A stretch of DNA of 64,000 bases from Candidatus Nitrotoga fabula (lineage in GTDB: Bacteria > Pseudomonadota > Gammaproteobacteria > Burkholderiales > Gallionellaceae), in assembly GCF_905221025.1 (NCBI RefSeq), contig NZ_CAJNBL010000041.1:84793-148792 (forward strand), written 5' to 3'. The position numbers and the translations under genes are program-made. Positions 37,656 through 47,631 of this stretch are shown here, piece after piece (the stretch's first letter is position 1; each line of letters begins with the position of its first letter). The notes beneath the pieces are model-generated. The model searched no databases and was not told the DNA's origin. It saw only the letters and a program-made list of their open reading frames with translations.

Positions 37656-39482
37656 TTGGGCAATATTTTGATAACAGGCTGTCCGCATTCGGGGAACGAT
37701 GCCGGCATGCTTCGCCAGATCATTGCCGGAGCCTGCGTGGAGTCGCCTCATTTGTTGCATGTGCTGCATATACTGCAACAGAAATTTTTGCATGTTTCTG
37801 AAACTGCCATCCGGGAAGTGTCCGCTATGCTGGCTCTTCCGTACAGTCAGGTGGAGGCTGTGGTGGAGTTCTATTCCTTTTTCCACAAAACCCCGCGTGG
37901 AAAATACGATATTCTTTTCAGCAACTGTATCTGTTGCGGGTATCTGGTGGACGGGACGGACCTGATGGCAATGTTTGGCCGGCGGCTGGGTATTGTTGCC
38001 GGCAGGACACGCGAAGATGGCCTGGTAAGCATGGATCAAACTTCTTGCATCGGGATGTGTGACCATGGGGCGGCATTGCTGGTCAATGGGATGCCTGTTA
38101 CCGGACTGGATGGCAGCTTGTTGGAACGCATCGCCATTCTGATTGAAGATCGGGTACCACTGGCAGACTGGCCGTCTGAATGGTTTCAAATTGAAGATTC
38201 CATTCGCATGAGCGGCATGTTGCTGGATCACGAGATGCCAAGAGGAGACAGCTTGCGTGCGATGCTTGCGTTTGGCGCAGAAGCGAGCCTGAACGAGATT
38301 ATTCAGTCGGGTTTGCGTGGTCGTGGTGGTGCAGGGTTCAGCACTGGAATGAAGTGGAAATCCTGCCGTGTAGCTCAGGGTGCCGCGCATTATGTGATAT
38401 GCAATGCCGATGAGGGAGAGCCTGGCACATTCAAGGATCGTGTGCTGCTTCATCGCTATGCGGACAGTCTGTTTGAAGGCATGACAGTGTGTGCCTATCT
38501 GATTGGAGCCAATCTGGGTTATCTGTATCTGCGCGGGGAATATCGCTATCTGCTGCCCCATTTGCAATCTGTGTTGCTGCTGCGTCGAGAAACCAGCCTG
38601 CTGGGTACGAATATCTGCAACCAGCCTGGTTTTAGTTTTGATGTCCAGATCGTAGTCGGAGCTGGAGCCTATATCTGCGGAGAGGAATCGGCGCTCATCG
38701 AGTCGCTCGAGGGGAAACGCGGGATTCCGCGCGTGCGCCCGCCGTTCCCGGTTTCTCATGGTTATCTTGGCCAGCCAACCGTAGTGAACAATGTTGAGAC
38801 GTTTGTCGCTGCCGCTTGCGTTGTACAGAAAGGCAGTACCTGGCTCAGAGCAATGGGGGATGAAGTCTCGAAGGGCAGTAAAATCCTGAGTATTAGTGGG
38901 AATTGTGCCAGGCCGGGAATTTATGAATATCCGTTTGGAGTTTCTATACGGCAGGTGCTGGAGGACTGTGGGGCTGCGGATACTTATGCGGTGCAGGTCG
39001 GGGGACCTTCCGGGGTGCTGATTGGCAGCCCGGAATTTGATCGCAGGCTTGGATACGATGATTTGCCCACGGGGGGTGCGGTGATGGTTTTTGACAAATC
39101 ACGGGATTTGATGGCGATCCTGGTCAATTTCTCCCGTTTTTTTTCTCATGAGAGCTGTGGTTTCTGCACCCCGTGTCGGGTAGGAACCGTTCTGCTCAGG
39201 GACAGACTGGATAAAATCTTCAGTGGGCGTGGTGCGCAGACTGATCTGGAAGAAATACTGCATACCGCCAGGCTGATGAAGCAATATTCTCATTGCGGTT
39301 TGGGACAGACCGCGGCGAATCCTGTTCTGGATGGATTGCAGCGTTTTCCGCAGGTGCTGGAGAAGTTTTTGCTGAATCGTGATTTTGAGCCGGATTTGGA
39401 TCTGGACAAAGCGCTTGCCGAGGGGCGTCGCATTCGTAAGGGTAACGATGGAATTGCATGCGCCGACCGGGGCGGGCAATGA
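37656..39482 (+). CDS. hoxF: NAD-reducing hydrogenase diaphorase subunit HoxF
   Basis: HoxF passes electrons between NAD(H) and the hydrogenase via FMN and Fe-S clusters. The 608-residue protein fuses a NuoE-like N-terminus (CICCGYLVDG and TSCIGMC cysteines near 90-130) to a NuoF-like part. The latter has GLRGRGGAGFSTGMKWK near 215 and CNADEGEPGTFKDR near 248 (NADH/FMN site), then GAYICGEESALIESLEGKRG. The C-terminal [4Fe-4S] motif is ESCGFCTPCRVGT with a later Cys in HCGLG. The start is probably the TTG at 37656: a TGA in frame lies 12 bases upstream and GAGGTG precedes it. It overlaps hoxU. Confidence 0.92.
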   Translation: MGNILITGCPHSGNDAGMLRQIIAGACVESPHLLHVLHILQQKFLHVSETAIREVSAMLALPYSQVEAVVEFYSFFHKTPRGKYDILFSNCICCGYLVDGTDLMAMFGRRLGIVAGRTREDGLVSMDQTSCIGMCDHGAALLVNGMPVTGLDGSLLERIAILIEDRVPLADWPSEWFQIEDSIRMSGMLLDHEMPRGDSLRAMLAFGAEASLNEIIQSGLRGRGGAGFSTGMKWKSCRVAQGAAHYVICNADEGEPGTFKDRVLLHRYADSLFEGMTVCAYLIGANLGYLYLRGEYRYLLPHLQSVLLLRRETSLLGTNICNQPGFSFDVQIVVGAGAYICGEESALIESLEGKRGIPRVRPPFPVSHGYLGQPTVVNNVETFVAAACVVQKGSTWLRAMGDEVSKGSKILSISGNCARPGIYEYPFGVSIRQVLEDCGAADTYAVQVGGPSGVLIGSPEFDRRLGYDDLPTGGAVMVFDKSRDLMAILVNFSRFFSHESCGFCTPCRVGTVLLRDRLDKIFSGRGAQTDLEEILHTARLMKQYSHCGLGQTAANPVLDGLQRFPQVLEKFLLNRDFEPDLDLDKALAEGRRIRKGNDGIACADRGGQ

Positions 39483-40303
39483 TGAAAACGGACAACAGGC
39501 AGGATCAGGCTGCCCGGAATACGATTACGATAGACGGACAGGAAATTCCGTTTCAACACGGGCAAACTATCATCGATGCAGCGCTGGAAGCCGGGATTTA
39601 CATTCCGCATCTGTGTCACCGCTCGGGACTTTCGCCGCATGGGAGTTGCAGGCTTTGCATGGTTGATATTGTCGACCGTAAAGAAACTCTTGGTGATTCT
39701 GATCGACGGAGAGAGGGGAAAATACAGGAGGAGACCCGCAGCAGGAGTGTAGCCGCATGCACTATGCCTGCAACGGCCGGACAGTGGATTCGCAATAACA
39801 CGCCAGAATTGAATGAGGCACGCAAGGTAATTACGCAAATGTTGTTTACAGAAGGGAATCATATCTGCCCATCCTGTGAACATTCTGGGAATTGTACGTT
39901 GCAGGCTGTGGCTTATTATCTGGGAATGCTGGATGGGCATTTCCCGCCATTTTTTCCGCGGCGGGACTTGGATGCTTCGCACCCGACCGTTATGCTTGAT
40001 CGTGACCGTTGCATATTGTGCGAGTTGTGCGTACGTGCCAGTCGCGAGGCGGATGGAAAAAATATGTTTGCGATTGCAGGCAGAGGAACCCGCGCCCGTT
40101 TAATCGTGAATTCAGCGAGCGGTATGTTGGCTGACAGCGACATCGAAATGCATGACCTTGCAGTGCATGTGTGTCCGGTAGGTGCGATTCTCATCAAGGA
40201 ACAAGGCTATCGGGTGCCGATTGGACAACGAACATTCGATCTTCACCAGGTCGAAGAAATCGACCTGGGAAAAACCATACCCCCAGAAATGGGGCAGAAA
40301 TGA
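39479..40303 (+). CDS. hoxU: Hydrogenase diaphorase subunit HoxU (NuoG-like)
   Basis: This Fe-S electron-transfer subunit of the Hox diaphorase has an N-terminal [2Fe-2S] ferredoxin-like domain (HLCHRSGLSPHGSCRLCMVD). A His/Cys-coordinated cluster region follows (HICPSCEHSGNCTLQ), then a [4Fe-4S] ferredoxin-like motif (CILCELCVRA with VCPVGAI). The 274-residue length is a little above the usual ~235. Between the second and third ferredoxin Cys groups, at residues 65-90, there is a charged insertion (DRRREGKIQEETRSR). Two tandem ATGs at 39479 and 39482 overlap the hoxF stop. It overlaps hoxY by four bases. Confidence 0.92.
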   Translation: MMKTDNRQDQAARNTITIDGQEIPFQHGQTIIDAALEAGIYIPHLCHRSGLSPHGSCRLCMVDIVDRKETLGDSDRRREGKIQEETRSRSVAACTMPATAGQWIRNNTPELNEARKVITQMLFTEGNHICPSCEHSGNCTLQAVAYYLGMLDGHFPPFFPRRDLDASHPTVMLDRDRCILCELCVRASREADGKNMFAIAGRGTRARLIVNSASGMLADSDIEMHDLAVHVCPVGAILIKEQGYRVPIGQRTFDLHQVEEIDLGKTIPPEMGQK

Positions 40304-40836
40304 CCCGGATCAGGATTGCCACCACCTCGTTGGCAGGTTGTTTTGGTTGTCATATGTCCCTGCTTGACATGGATGAACGGCTGGTTTCCATTCTGGAAAA
40401 AGCCGAATTTGACCGTTCCCCGTTTACCGACATCAAGCATTGTGGCTCTTGCGATATCGGTTTGGTAGAGGGCGGAATATGCAATGAGGAAAACGTTCAT
40501 GTGCTGCGCGAGTTTCGCAAGAACTGCAAAATTCTCATCGCGGTGGGAGCCTGTGCGATCAATGGCGGGGTGCCGGCCTTGCGCAACAGCTTTCAGTTAC
40601 GGGCGTGCCTGGAAGAGGTTTATTTGCATGGGGAGGGAGTGGAAAATCCACAAATTCCGAATGATGCGGAATTACCATTGCTACTCGATAAGGTGTATCC
40701 CATTCACGAAGTAGTGCAAGTTGATTTCTATCTCCCGGGCTGCCCGCCTTCCGCTGACCAGTTTTTCCGAATGTTCAATGATCTGATATCGGGAAATGAG
40801 TTTTCACTTCCACGCAAGCTGTTGCATTTTGATTAA
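40300..40836 (+). CDS. hoxY: [NiFe]-hydrogenase small subunit HoxY
   Basis: HoxY carries the proximal [4Fe-4S] cluster next to the NiFe site of its partner HoxH. The 178-residue protein has the four expected cysteines: C14 and C17 (GCFGC), C85 (VGACAINGG) and C148 (PGCPPSADQF). ATG at 40300 overlaps the hoxU stop (ATGA). After its stop codon there are only 90 bp before the end of glnE on the other strand, so the large subunit gene hoxH does not follow as it does in hoxFUYH operons. HoxY on its own cannot activate hydrogen; its partner must be encoded elsewhere or be lost. Confidence 0.92.
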   Translation: MTRIRIATTSLAGCFGCHMSLLDMDERLVSILEKAEFDRSPFTDIKHCGSCDIGLVEGGICNEENVHVLREFRKNCKILIAVGACAINGGVPALRNSFQLRACLEEVYLHGEGVENPQIPNDAELPLLLDKVYPIHEVVQVDFYLPGCPPSADQFFRMFNDLISGNEFSLPRKLLHFD

Positions 40837-40926
40837 ATCTGTTTTTGTATCAGCTCGCACAGAATACCGGAAGTTTCCATGAGGATGACAGAGCACCCGG
40901 ATCGGCTACACTTGCTTTTATTCTTC

Positions 40927-43632
40927 TCAATCCTGCTCCAGCAGTGCTGCCCAGAGCGCAACCACAGGAGTTGTGTCGATTTCTTTCCTGTCGATACGGC
41001 AAGGTGATTGATTGTTCAGTCGCATTTTGTGCTGCAGGGCGCGCAGGATACGGTAGCAGTTGCTGGCAGCTTCCGCCATTTCCATTTTGATTAGTCCCAG
41101 TTCGCCAGCTATCTTCAACAGCGCCAGATTTCCCTTGTTTACCGTTAGCTTAGGCTGGGTGTGGGCATGGGCAAGTATCAGAAACTGTACTATGAATTCG
41201 ATGTCCACCATGCCCCCACGATCATGCTTGATATCGAACAAACCACTGTTGTTGGGATGCGAATCCAGCATTTTTTTCCGCATTGACACAATTTCCTGGC
41301 GCAATGTGTTCAGGTCGCGCTGTTTTCGCAATACCTGCTCGCGAATGATTGCGAATTGCCTGCCAATCTGTCCATCTCCGGCACAGAAGCGTGCCCGGGT
41401 CAGGGCCTGATGCTCCCATACCCAGGCCTGGTTCTGCTGGTATTCAGTGAATGCCTCTATGGTGCTGACCAAAAGGCCGCTTGCACCATTCGGACGCAGG
41501 CGCAAATCTATTTCATACAGCCGTCCTGCTGCTGTATAGCTGCTTATCATGGTATTAATGCGTTGCGCGAGCCGGGCGTAAATTTCTGCTGCGTCCGGAT
41601 GCGGGTCGTCATATAGAAAAATCAGGTCCAGATCTCCGGCATATCCAAGCTCACGTCCGCCAAGCTTGCCATAGGCAATAATGGCAAATTGTGCCTGGGG
41701 CTGGTGTTTTTTTCGCGCATTTTGCCAGCATAGGCGTAGCACTTGCTGCAATATCAAATCGGCCAGGCTGCTTAAATGGTCGCAAAGTAATTCCAGTGGC
41801 AACAGACCCTGCAGATCCATTGCAAGCAAATGGAAAATCTGGCCATGCTGAAACTGCCGCAGTAAATCCATCTGACACTCGGTATCGGTGCTGCATTGCT
41901 CCAACTGCGCCAGCAATTCGTCATTTCGCGCAGTCCAGTCGGGTGTAAGGTAGATCTCACGGGTATCAAGCAACTCATCCAGCAGAATGGGATGCTGAAC
42001 CAGATATTCGCAGGCCCATTCACTGGCGCTGGCCAGTCGGACCAGTCGCGGCAAGACTTTTGGATATTCGGCCAGGAATGCAAGATAGGAGGCACGCCTA
42101 CTGACACTTTCCAGCAAATTCAGAATGCGCGGCAAGGTCTGGTCCCGGTTGTCGGAGCCGGCGCACAGTATGATGAATTGCGGGATCAACTTATCCATAC
42201 GCTGGCGGCTTGAATCTGGCAATTGGCGGTAACGTGCGCTGTCACGGATCTGCAGCAGCCTTTCCGCCTGGGGCATGCCGTCTGCATACCCCAGGCTCTT
42301 CAGACCCATGTTCAATTCTTCACTGGAAATGTTTTCGCGCCAGAGGACGTTAGATTCCGAATCATTTTTTTGCGTACTGAAAATATGGGCAAATTGTTCG
42401 CTTACCAGAGCCCGGTGAAGGTTCAGCTGCACCAGCATGGCAGGGTAATCCTGGTAGCCCATGCTTTCTGCAATCAAGGATTGATCCTCGCTTTGTCGGG
42501 GAAGATCGTGTGTCTGCTGGTCATCCAGATATTGCAGACGATGTTCCAGATTGCGCAAAAATATATAGGCCGTGCTTAATTTCATTACGATGTCCGGCTC
42601 AATCTGGCCGCTTTCGCTGAGCAGATTCAGTACTTGCAAGGTAGGACGAATTCGCAGTCCTGGCTCGCGCCCACCCCGGATCAATTGAAAAACCTGAGCA
42701 ATGAATTCAATTTCGCGGATGCCGCCTGGCCCCAGTTTGATGTGATTAACCCTGTCCCGGTGCTGAACCTCCTGGCTGATCTGCGCATGCAGCTTGCGCA
42801 TTGATTCAAATGTTCCGAAATCCAGATACTTACGATAAACAAATGGTTGCACCAGTTTCATCAACTCTTGGGATGCAGGATCATCAGGAGGAGAGATTAC
42901 CCTAGCCTTGATCCATGCATAGCGTTCCCATTCACGTCCCTGTTCTATCAGATATTCTTCTACCGCGGCGAAGCTCATAACCAGAGGTCCACTGTCCCCA
43001 TAGGGCCGCAATCGCATGTCGACACGAAACACGTATCCATCAGGGGTAAGGTCGCTGATGAGGGTGATCAGGCGACGCCCCAGGCGGGTAAAGAAATCGT
43101 GATTGCTGATTCCCCGTGCTCCATTGCAGGTACCATCTTCCGGATAAGCAAAAATAAGATCAATATCTGAAGATACATTCAATTCCTTGCCGCCCAGCTT
43201 TCCCATGCCAATTACCAGCATTTGCTGGGGCGTGCCGCTTAGTCCTCCCACAGGCTGGCCATATTGCTGCACCAGGTTCTGCATGAGAAACGAATGTGCG
43301 CGCTGCACGGTCATTTCTGCCAGAGCGGACATGCATGTCATCACTTCGTCCAGGCCAGCCAGGCCGGTCAGATCTCTTGCCAGAAGCTTCAGCATGACAC
43401 GCTTGCGCAACCAGCGTAATGCATGTGACAGAGAATTTTCGTCCGTGACGGGTTGCGAGTCCAGCCAGGTTGCCATTTCATCACTGGTACAGGGTTGCGG
43501 GTACTGCTCGCGCAGCCATGGCAGTAACTCTTTGTCGCTGTCGAGCAGACGCTGCGCAAATCGGCTGCCGCGCAGCGCACATTGCAAGACTTTCTCAAAA
43601 CTGACTGAACTAAGCTTGATTGCGGTATTCAT
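40927..43632 (-). CDS. glnE: Glutamine synthetase adenylyltransferase/deadenylase
   Basis: This bifunctional enzyme adds AMP to and removes it from glutamine synthetase in response to nitrogen status signalled by PII. The 901-residue length is close to that of E. coli GlnE. Two nucleotidyltransferase domains are visible: the first at GMGKLGGKELNVSSDIDLIF near 165 and the second at AYGKLGGRELGYAGDLDLIF near 660, each with the Asp-x-Asp metal ligands. The linker HD-like helices contain HIKLGPGGIREIEF near 300. The start is ATG 43632. It converges with hoxY and diverges from the YhdP-like gene. Confidence 0.95.
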   Translation of the reverse strand: MNTAIKLSSVSFEKVLQCALRGSRFAQRLLDSDKELLPWLREQYPQPCTSDEMATWLDSQPVTDENSLSHALRWLRKRVMLKLLARDLTGLAGLDEVMTCMSALAEMTVQRAHSFLMQNLVQQYGQPVGGLSGTPQQMLVIGMGKLGGKELNVSSDIDLIFAYPEDGTCNGARGISNHDFFTRLGRRLITLISDLTPDGYVFRVDMRLRPYGDSGPLVMSFAAVEEYLIEQGREWERYAWIKARVISPPDDPASQELMKLVQPFVYRKYLDFGTFESMRKLHAQISQEVQHRDRVNHIKLGPGGIREIEFIAQVFQLIRGGREPGLRIRPTLQVLNLLSESGQIEPDIVMKLSTAYIFLRNLEHRLQYLDDQQTHDLPRQSEDQSLIAESMGYQDYPAMLVQLNLHRALVSEQFAHIFSTQKNDSESNVLWRENISSEELNMGLKSLGYADGMPQAERLLQIRDSARYRQLPDSSRQRMDKLIPQFIILCAGSDNRDQTLPRILNLLESVSRRASYLAFLAEYPKVLPRLVRLASASEWACEYLVQHPILLDELLDTREIYLTPDWTARNDELLAQLEQCSTDTECQMDLLRQFQHGQIFHLLAMDLQGLLPLELLCDHLSSLADLILQQVLRLCWQNARKKHQPQAQFAIIAYGKLGGRELGYAGDLDLIFLYDDPHPDAAEIYARLAQRINTMISSYTAAGRLYEIDLRLRPNGASGLLVSTIEAFTEYQQNQAWVWEHQALTRARFCAGDGQIGRQFAIIREQVLRKQRDLNTLRQEIVSMRKKMLDSHPNNSGLFDIKHDRGGMVDIEFIVQFLILAHAHTQPKLTVNKGNLALLKIAGELGLIKMEMAEAASNCYRILRALQHKMRLNNQSPCRIDRKEIDTTPVVALWAALLEQD

Positions 43633-43736
43633 AGAAGAGGCTAGAGGTTACACTGCTACAATTTCATTATCTACTATAAATTTGCAATGCATGCACTGGA
43701 TTTTTGCTTGCATGGGCATTGAAATCCTCCCATTTT

Positions 43737-46700
43737 ATGCTGAAAAACAGGGTGCGCACCTCCTGGCGCCAATTTAATCGTGTATCTCGTTTTTTCCTGT
43801 CGTGTGCAGTCTTGCTGCTGCTTTTTGCCGGCGGATTGATGCTGGCGTTGCGTTACCTGGTGTTGCCGGATATCGAACGCTATCACGACAGTATTACTTC
43901 CATTGCCAGTCAAGTTGCAGGCCAGCCGGTCACCATCGGCAAGATCAAAGCGGATTGGCAGGGTTTGCACCCGCATCTTTTGCTTATTGATGTGCGCATC
44001 CTGGACAAGCAGGGAAAAATCATGCTCGCGTTGCAGCAAGTGGATACGGTGGTTTCATGGATGACTGCATTGACCGGCCAGTTACGGCTGCACACCCTGG
44101 AAATCACCCGCCCGGATTTGCAGATCAGACGGGACAGGCAGGGAATTCTGTATGTCGCTGGAATGCCCGTGGCAAGTACCCTGCCTGAACAGCCTGTGGA
44201 TTATGCCCTGGCAGACTGGTTGCTGCACCAGAAGTATATTTCCGTGCGCGAAGCACGTATTTTCTGGATAGATGAGCAGCACACCGGGCTGCCGCTGGCA
44301 TTAAGTCAGGTGAACATGCTTATTCAGAACAACGGCCAACGTCATAGATTTTCCTTGAGAGCGCAACCTCCGGCGGAGCTTTCAGCGGAAATGGATCTTC
44401 GTGGTGAATTTTATGGCTCCAGCTTTGCCAGTTTCAAAGCATGGAGCGGAAAGATGTATGCCGCGCTTGACTATGTTGATGTAACAGCATGGAAGAGCTG
44501 GCTTGCCCTGCCTGTTGAAATCCGGCAGGGCAGAGGTGCGCTGCGTGGCTGGCTGGATATAGAGAAAGGAAAATTCAATCAGCTGACTACGGATCTGCTT
44601 CTATCGGATGTGCAGGTACAACTGGCCGATGGTTTGCCTTACCTGGAATTGCAAAGACTGCGAGGGCGTGTGGCGTTGCGGGATATGGGCCGCGGCTTTG
44701 AAATTACCACGCGCAAACTATCGCTTCAGATGCCAGATGGTCAGGTCATGCCTTCCACCGATTTCAACCTGCATTTTGTGGATGCGGAAGCCGGCCGTCC
44801 CGCCAGCGGTACGATCAGCGTGAACCGGCTGGATATGGGCAGTTTTTCCAGGCTGGCGCATTTTCTTCCGCTGACATCGGGCATGAAGCAACGCCTGATT
44901 GATTTCGAACCACGGGGGCTGGTTTCTGAGGTGCAGGGAAAATGGCAGGGTGATTTTGAAAACTTGCTGAATTATGGGATACAGGCGCGCTTTGACAAAT
45001 TATCCATACAGCGTTCTGGAAAAATTCCAGGCTTCAGCAGGCTGAGTGGCCGGGTGGATGGCAATGAAAAACATGGAGTGTTGTCGCTTTATACGCACAA
45101 TGCCAGGGTAGATGCGCCGCTGATTTTGCCGGAACCTTTGGTTTTTGGCTCACTGATCGGCAATGTCAGCTGGAAAAAGCTGGATCACGGGATGGAATTC
45201 AGATTTAACAAATTTTCTGTGGAGAATGCCGATCTTGCCGGGAATTTTTCAGGAAGTTACCAGACCCTTCCCCAAGGACCTGGCCTGATTGATCTGACTG
45301 TGCACCTGACTCATGCAGCAATCCGCCATGCAGCGCGATATACGCCATTGATTGCCTTGGATGGCGAAGCCCGCGACTGGCTTCATCATGCCTTGATTGA
45401 TGGGAAATCAGGTGATTTTAATTTGCGTCTGAAGGGTGACCTGAGAGATTTTCCCTTTGAAGAAAAGCGCAACGGCCTGTTTAAGATCGAGGCGCATGCG
45501 TCGGATGTTGTAATCGAATATGCAAACGGATGGCCACGAGTGGAGCGTGCCGATGCTCAGTTGAAGATTCAGGGCCGGCGGCTCGAGGTGATTGCACCAA
45601 CCGCCATGACGGCTGGCGGACAGTTGCAGAATGTCACTGTGGTTCTTCCGGATATGCTGGGCTCCAGCCTTTTATTGCAGGTTCGGGGAAGTTCATCAGG
45701 GGAGACCAGACATGCACTGAACTTTATCCGGCAGAGCCCGGTACGCGGGTATATCGATGGTTTGACCGATAATATTTCTGTGACTGGAACCGGGGAGCTG
45801 AATCTACAGCTGGAAATACCGCTGAATGAAGATGCGCCGGCAGTCGTTTCCGGTCGGTACCATTTTCTGGATAACGATGTGAACCTGGGTAAAAACCGGG
45901 TGAGCGTGCAGAAAATGAATGGCGATTTGCTGTTCAGTGAGGCAAGCGTACAAACGAAGGATCTTACCGGACAAATTCTTGGAGGACCCGCCACCATTGC
46001 ATTGCATAGCAGTGACGGTGGCGCTGTGCGTGCCAAGGTCACAGGCCGTTCCAATGTGGATACACTGCGTGATCTGGATCCGCACCCGCATCCCTGGTTG
46101 AATTTTCTGCATGGCGGGTTTGATTGGAGTGCGGAGGCTACGGTAGAAAACAAAAAAACCTCTCTGGCATTGACATCGAGCCTCACGGGTCTGGTATCTG
46201 ATTTGCCTGCACCTTTTGCAAAGCGTGCGAACGAGGCGATTCCGCTGCGTCTGGATATGAACAGGTTACCCGGGCAACAGGATTTGCTATCAGTGCAATA
46301 TGGAAAGACTCTCAGTGCCAGATTTTTGCGTGCAGAGGAGGGGGAAAGCCAGGTAATCCGGCGTGGCACGATAAAATTTGGCAATGCCGGAAAATGGATG
46401 AACAAGGATGGCATCTGGCTGACCGGAAAAATACCAGAAATATCCATCGAAAGCTGGAGAAGGGTGGTTTCCGGGGCAGGAGAATCTGGATTCAATATTT
46501 CGGGTGCCGATTTGCTGATCGGGAGGACCAGCGGATATGGTTATGCAGTGGAAGATATGTCTGTCAATGCACGCAGTGTGAATGGTGCGATTGTCGCACT
46601 CCTGGCAGCCAGGGATGTGAACGGTGAAGTAAACTGGCATCCGTATGGAAGGGGGAAATTTGCTGTACGCCTGAAAAATCTGAATCTGAAACCCGACCGG

Positions 46701-47609
46701 GTTACACCCGGGGAAAAAGATTCGGCCCTGGCCAATTCAAATACTTCAAATGAAGTAAGCAATAAAACTGCGGGGATAAATTTGCCCACTTTTGACTGGA
46801 TGGTTGGCAGCATTACGATGGGTGGCAAAAAGCTGGGCAGGCTGGAATTATTTGGGCAGCAGCGTGATAAAGAATGGGTGCTGGAGCGTTTGGCCATTTC
46901 AAACCCGGACGGTGTGCTGGACGCTCATGGAAAATGGCAAGTAACCCCGACAGGGGAACAGACCCAGGTGAGCCTGAAACTGGATATCAGTGATGCTGGA
47001 GAAATACTTGGCCGTTTCGGCTATTCCTCTGCCGTGAAAAACGGTAACGGGAAACTGGAGGGGGATTTTTCCTGGGACGGTTCGCCAATGGATTTCAGCT
47101 ATGCTACGCTGAATGGGAATCTTGCATTGGATACGGAAAATGGTCAGTTCCTGCAAATTAATCCGGGTGTCGGGAAATTGCTCAGCATATTGAGCCTGCA
47201 GGCTCTTCCCAAACGCATTTCACTGGATTTCACGGATGTATTCAGCAAGGGTTTCAAATTTGATACCATCAGTGGAATGGCGCAGATCAGAAAGGGAATC
47301 CTGTCCAGCAATGACTTCAAGATTTTTGGATCATCTGCCAAAGTCACCATGAAAGGGCAGGTGGATCTGGTACGTGAAACGCAAGACCTGCGGGTGCAAA
47401 TTCTTCCTACCGTAGGGAACACGGCTTCGTTGTTGAGTGCTTTTGCAGCCGGACCGGCCGTAGGTGTCGGGGTTTATATTGCCAACAAGCTATTGCGTGA
47501 GCCACTCGATAAGTTGATGTCATTTGAATACAGTGTCACCGGCTCATGGGTCAATCCAAATGTGGAAAAGCTGGGTGGTACCAATCCTGCTGCCCCCCCG
47601 CGGGAATGA
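43737..47609 (+). CDS. YhdP-like AsmA-type lipid-transport protein
   Basis: This very long protein of 1290 residues has one N-terminal membrane anchor (SCAVLLLLFAGGLMLALRYLVL) and a large periplasmic part rich in beta strands. The C-terminal AsmA-like region includes NGNGKLEGDFSWDGSPMDFS and FKFDTISGMAQIRKG. E. coli YhdP works in phospholipid delivery to the outer membrane. ATG 43737 (MLKNRVRTSW) was preferred to the earlier codon at 43704 because it places the membrane segment near the start. The gene is followed by the nitrilase and tldD genes, a conserved order in betaproteobacteria. Confidence 0.88.
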   Translation: MLKNRVRTSWRQFNRVSRFFLSCAVLLLLFAGGLMLALRYLVLPDIERYHDSITSIASQVAGQPVTIGKIKADWQGLHPHLLLIDVRILDKQGKIMLALQQVDTVVSWMTALTGQLRLHTLEITRPDLQIRRDRQGILYVAGMPVASTLPEQPVDYALADWLLHQKYISVREARIFWIDEQHTGLPLALSQVNMLIQNNGQRHRFSLRAQPPAELSAEMDLRGEFYGSSFASFKAWSGKMYAALDYVDVTAWKSWLALPVEIRQGRGALRGWLDIEKGKFNQLTTDLLLSDVQVQLADGLPYLELQRLRGRVALRDMGRGFEITTRKLSLQMPDGQVMPSTDFNLHFVDAEAGRPASGTISVNRLDMGSFSRLAHFLPLTSGMKQRLIDFEPRGLVSEVQGKWQGDFENLLNYGIQARFDKLSIQRSGKIPGFSRLSGRVDGNEKHGVLSLYTHNARVDAPLILPEPLVFGSLIGNVSWKKLDHGMEFRFNKFSVENADLAGNFSGSYQTLPQGPGLIDLTVHLTHAAIRHAARYTPLIALDGEARDWLHHALIDGKSGDFNLRLKGDLRDFPFEEKRNGLFKIEAHASDVVIEYANGWPRVERADAQLKIQGRRLEVIAPTAMTAGGQLQNVTVVLPDMLGSSLLLQVRGSSSGETRHALNFIRQSPVRGYIDGLTDNISVTGTGELNLQLEIPLNEDAPAVVSGRYHFLDNDVNLGKNRVSVQKMNGDLLFSEASVQTKDLTGQILGGPATIALHSSDGGAVRAKVTGRSNVDTLRDLDPHPHPWLNFLHGGFDWSAEATVENKKTSLALTSSLTGLVSDLPAPFAKRANEAIPLRLDMNRLPGQQDLLSVQYGKTLSARFLRAEEGESQVIRRGTIKFGNAGKWMNKDGIWLTGKIPEISIESWRRVVSGAGESGFNISGADLLIGRTSGYGYAVEDMSVNARSVNGAIVALLAARDVNGEVNWHPYGRGKFAVRLKNLNLKPDRVTPGEKDSALANSNTSNEVSNKTAGINLPTFDWMVGSITMGGKKLGRLELFGQQRDKEWVLERLAISNPDGVLDAHGKWQVTPTGEQTQVSLKLDISDAGEILGRFGYSSAVKNGNGKLEGDFSWDGSPMDFSYATLNGNLALDTENGQFLQINPGVGKLLSILSLQALPKRISLDFTDVFSKGFKFDTISGMAQIRKGILSSNDFKIFGSSAKVTMKGQVDLVRETQDLRVQILPTVGNTASLLSAFAAGPAVGVGVYIANKLLREPLDKLMSFEYSVTGSWVNPNVEKLGGTNPAAPPRE

Positions 47610-47631
47610 TATTTTTAAAGAAATCTCAAGA

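Noticed and set aside
37623..38759. 378-codon open frame on the minus strand
   Set aside because: It lies opposite hoxF, whose Fe-S and NADH motifs are unmistakable.
40837..40926. A hidden hoxH start after hoxY
   Set aside because: Only 90 bp remain before glnE and no hydrogenase large-subunit motif is readable in any frame.
45569..46495. 308-codon minus-strand frame
   Set aside because: Antisense to the long YhdP-like gene; Ser/Pro/Arg-rich composition is typical of shadow frames.
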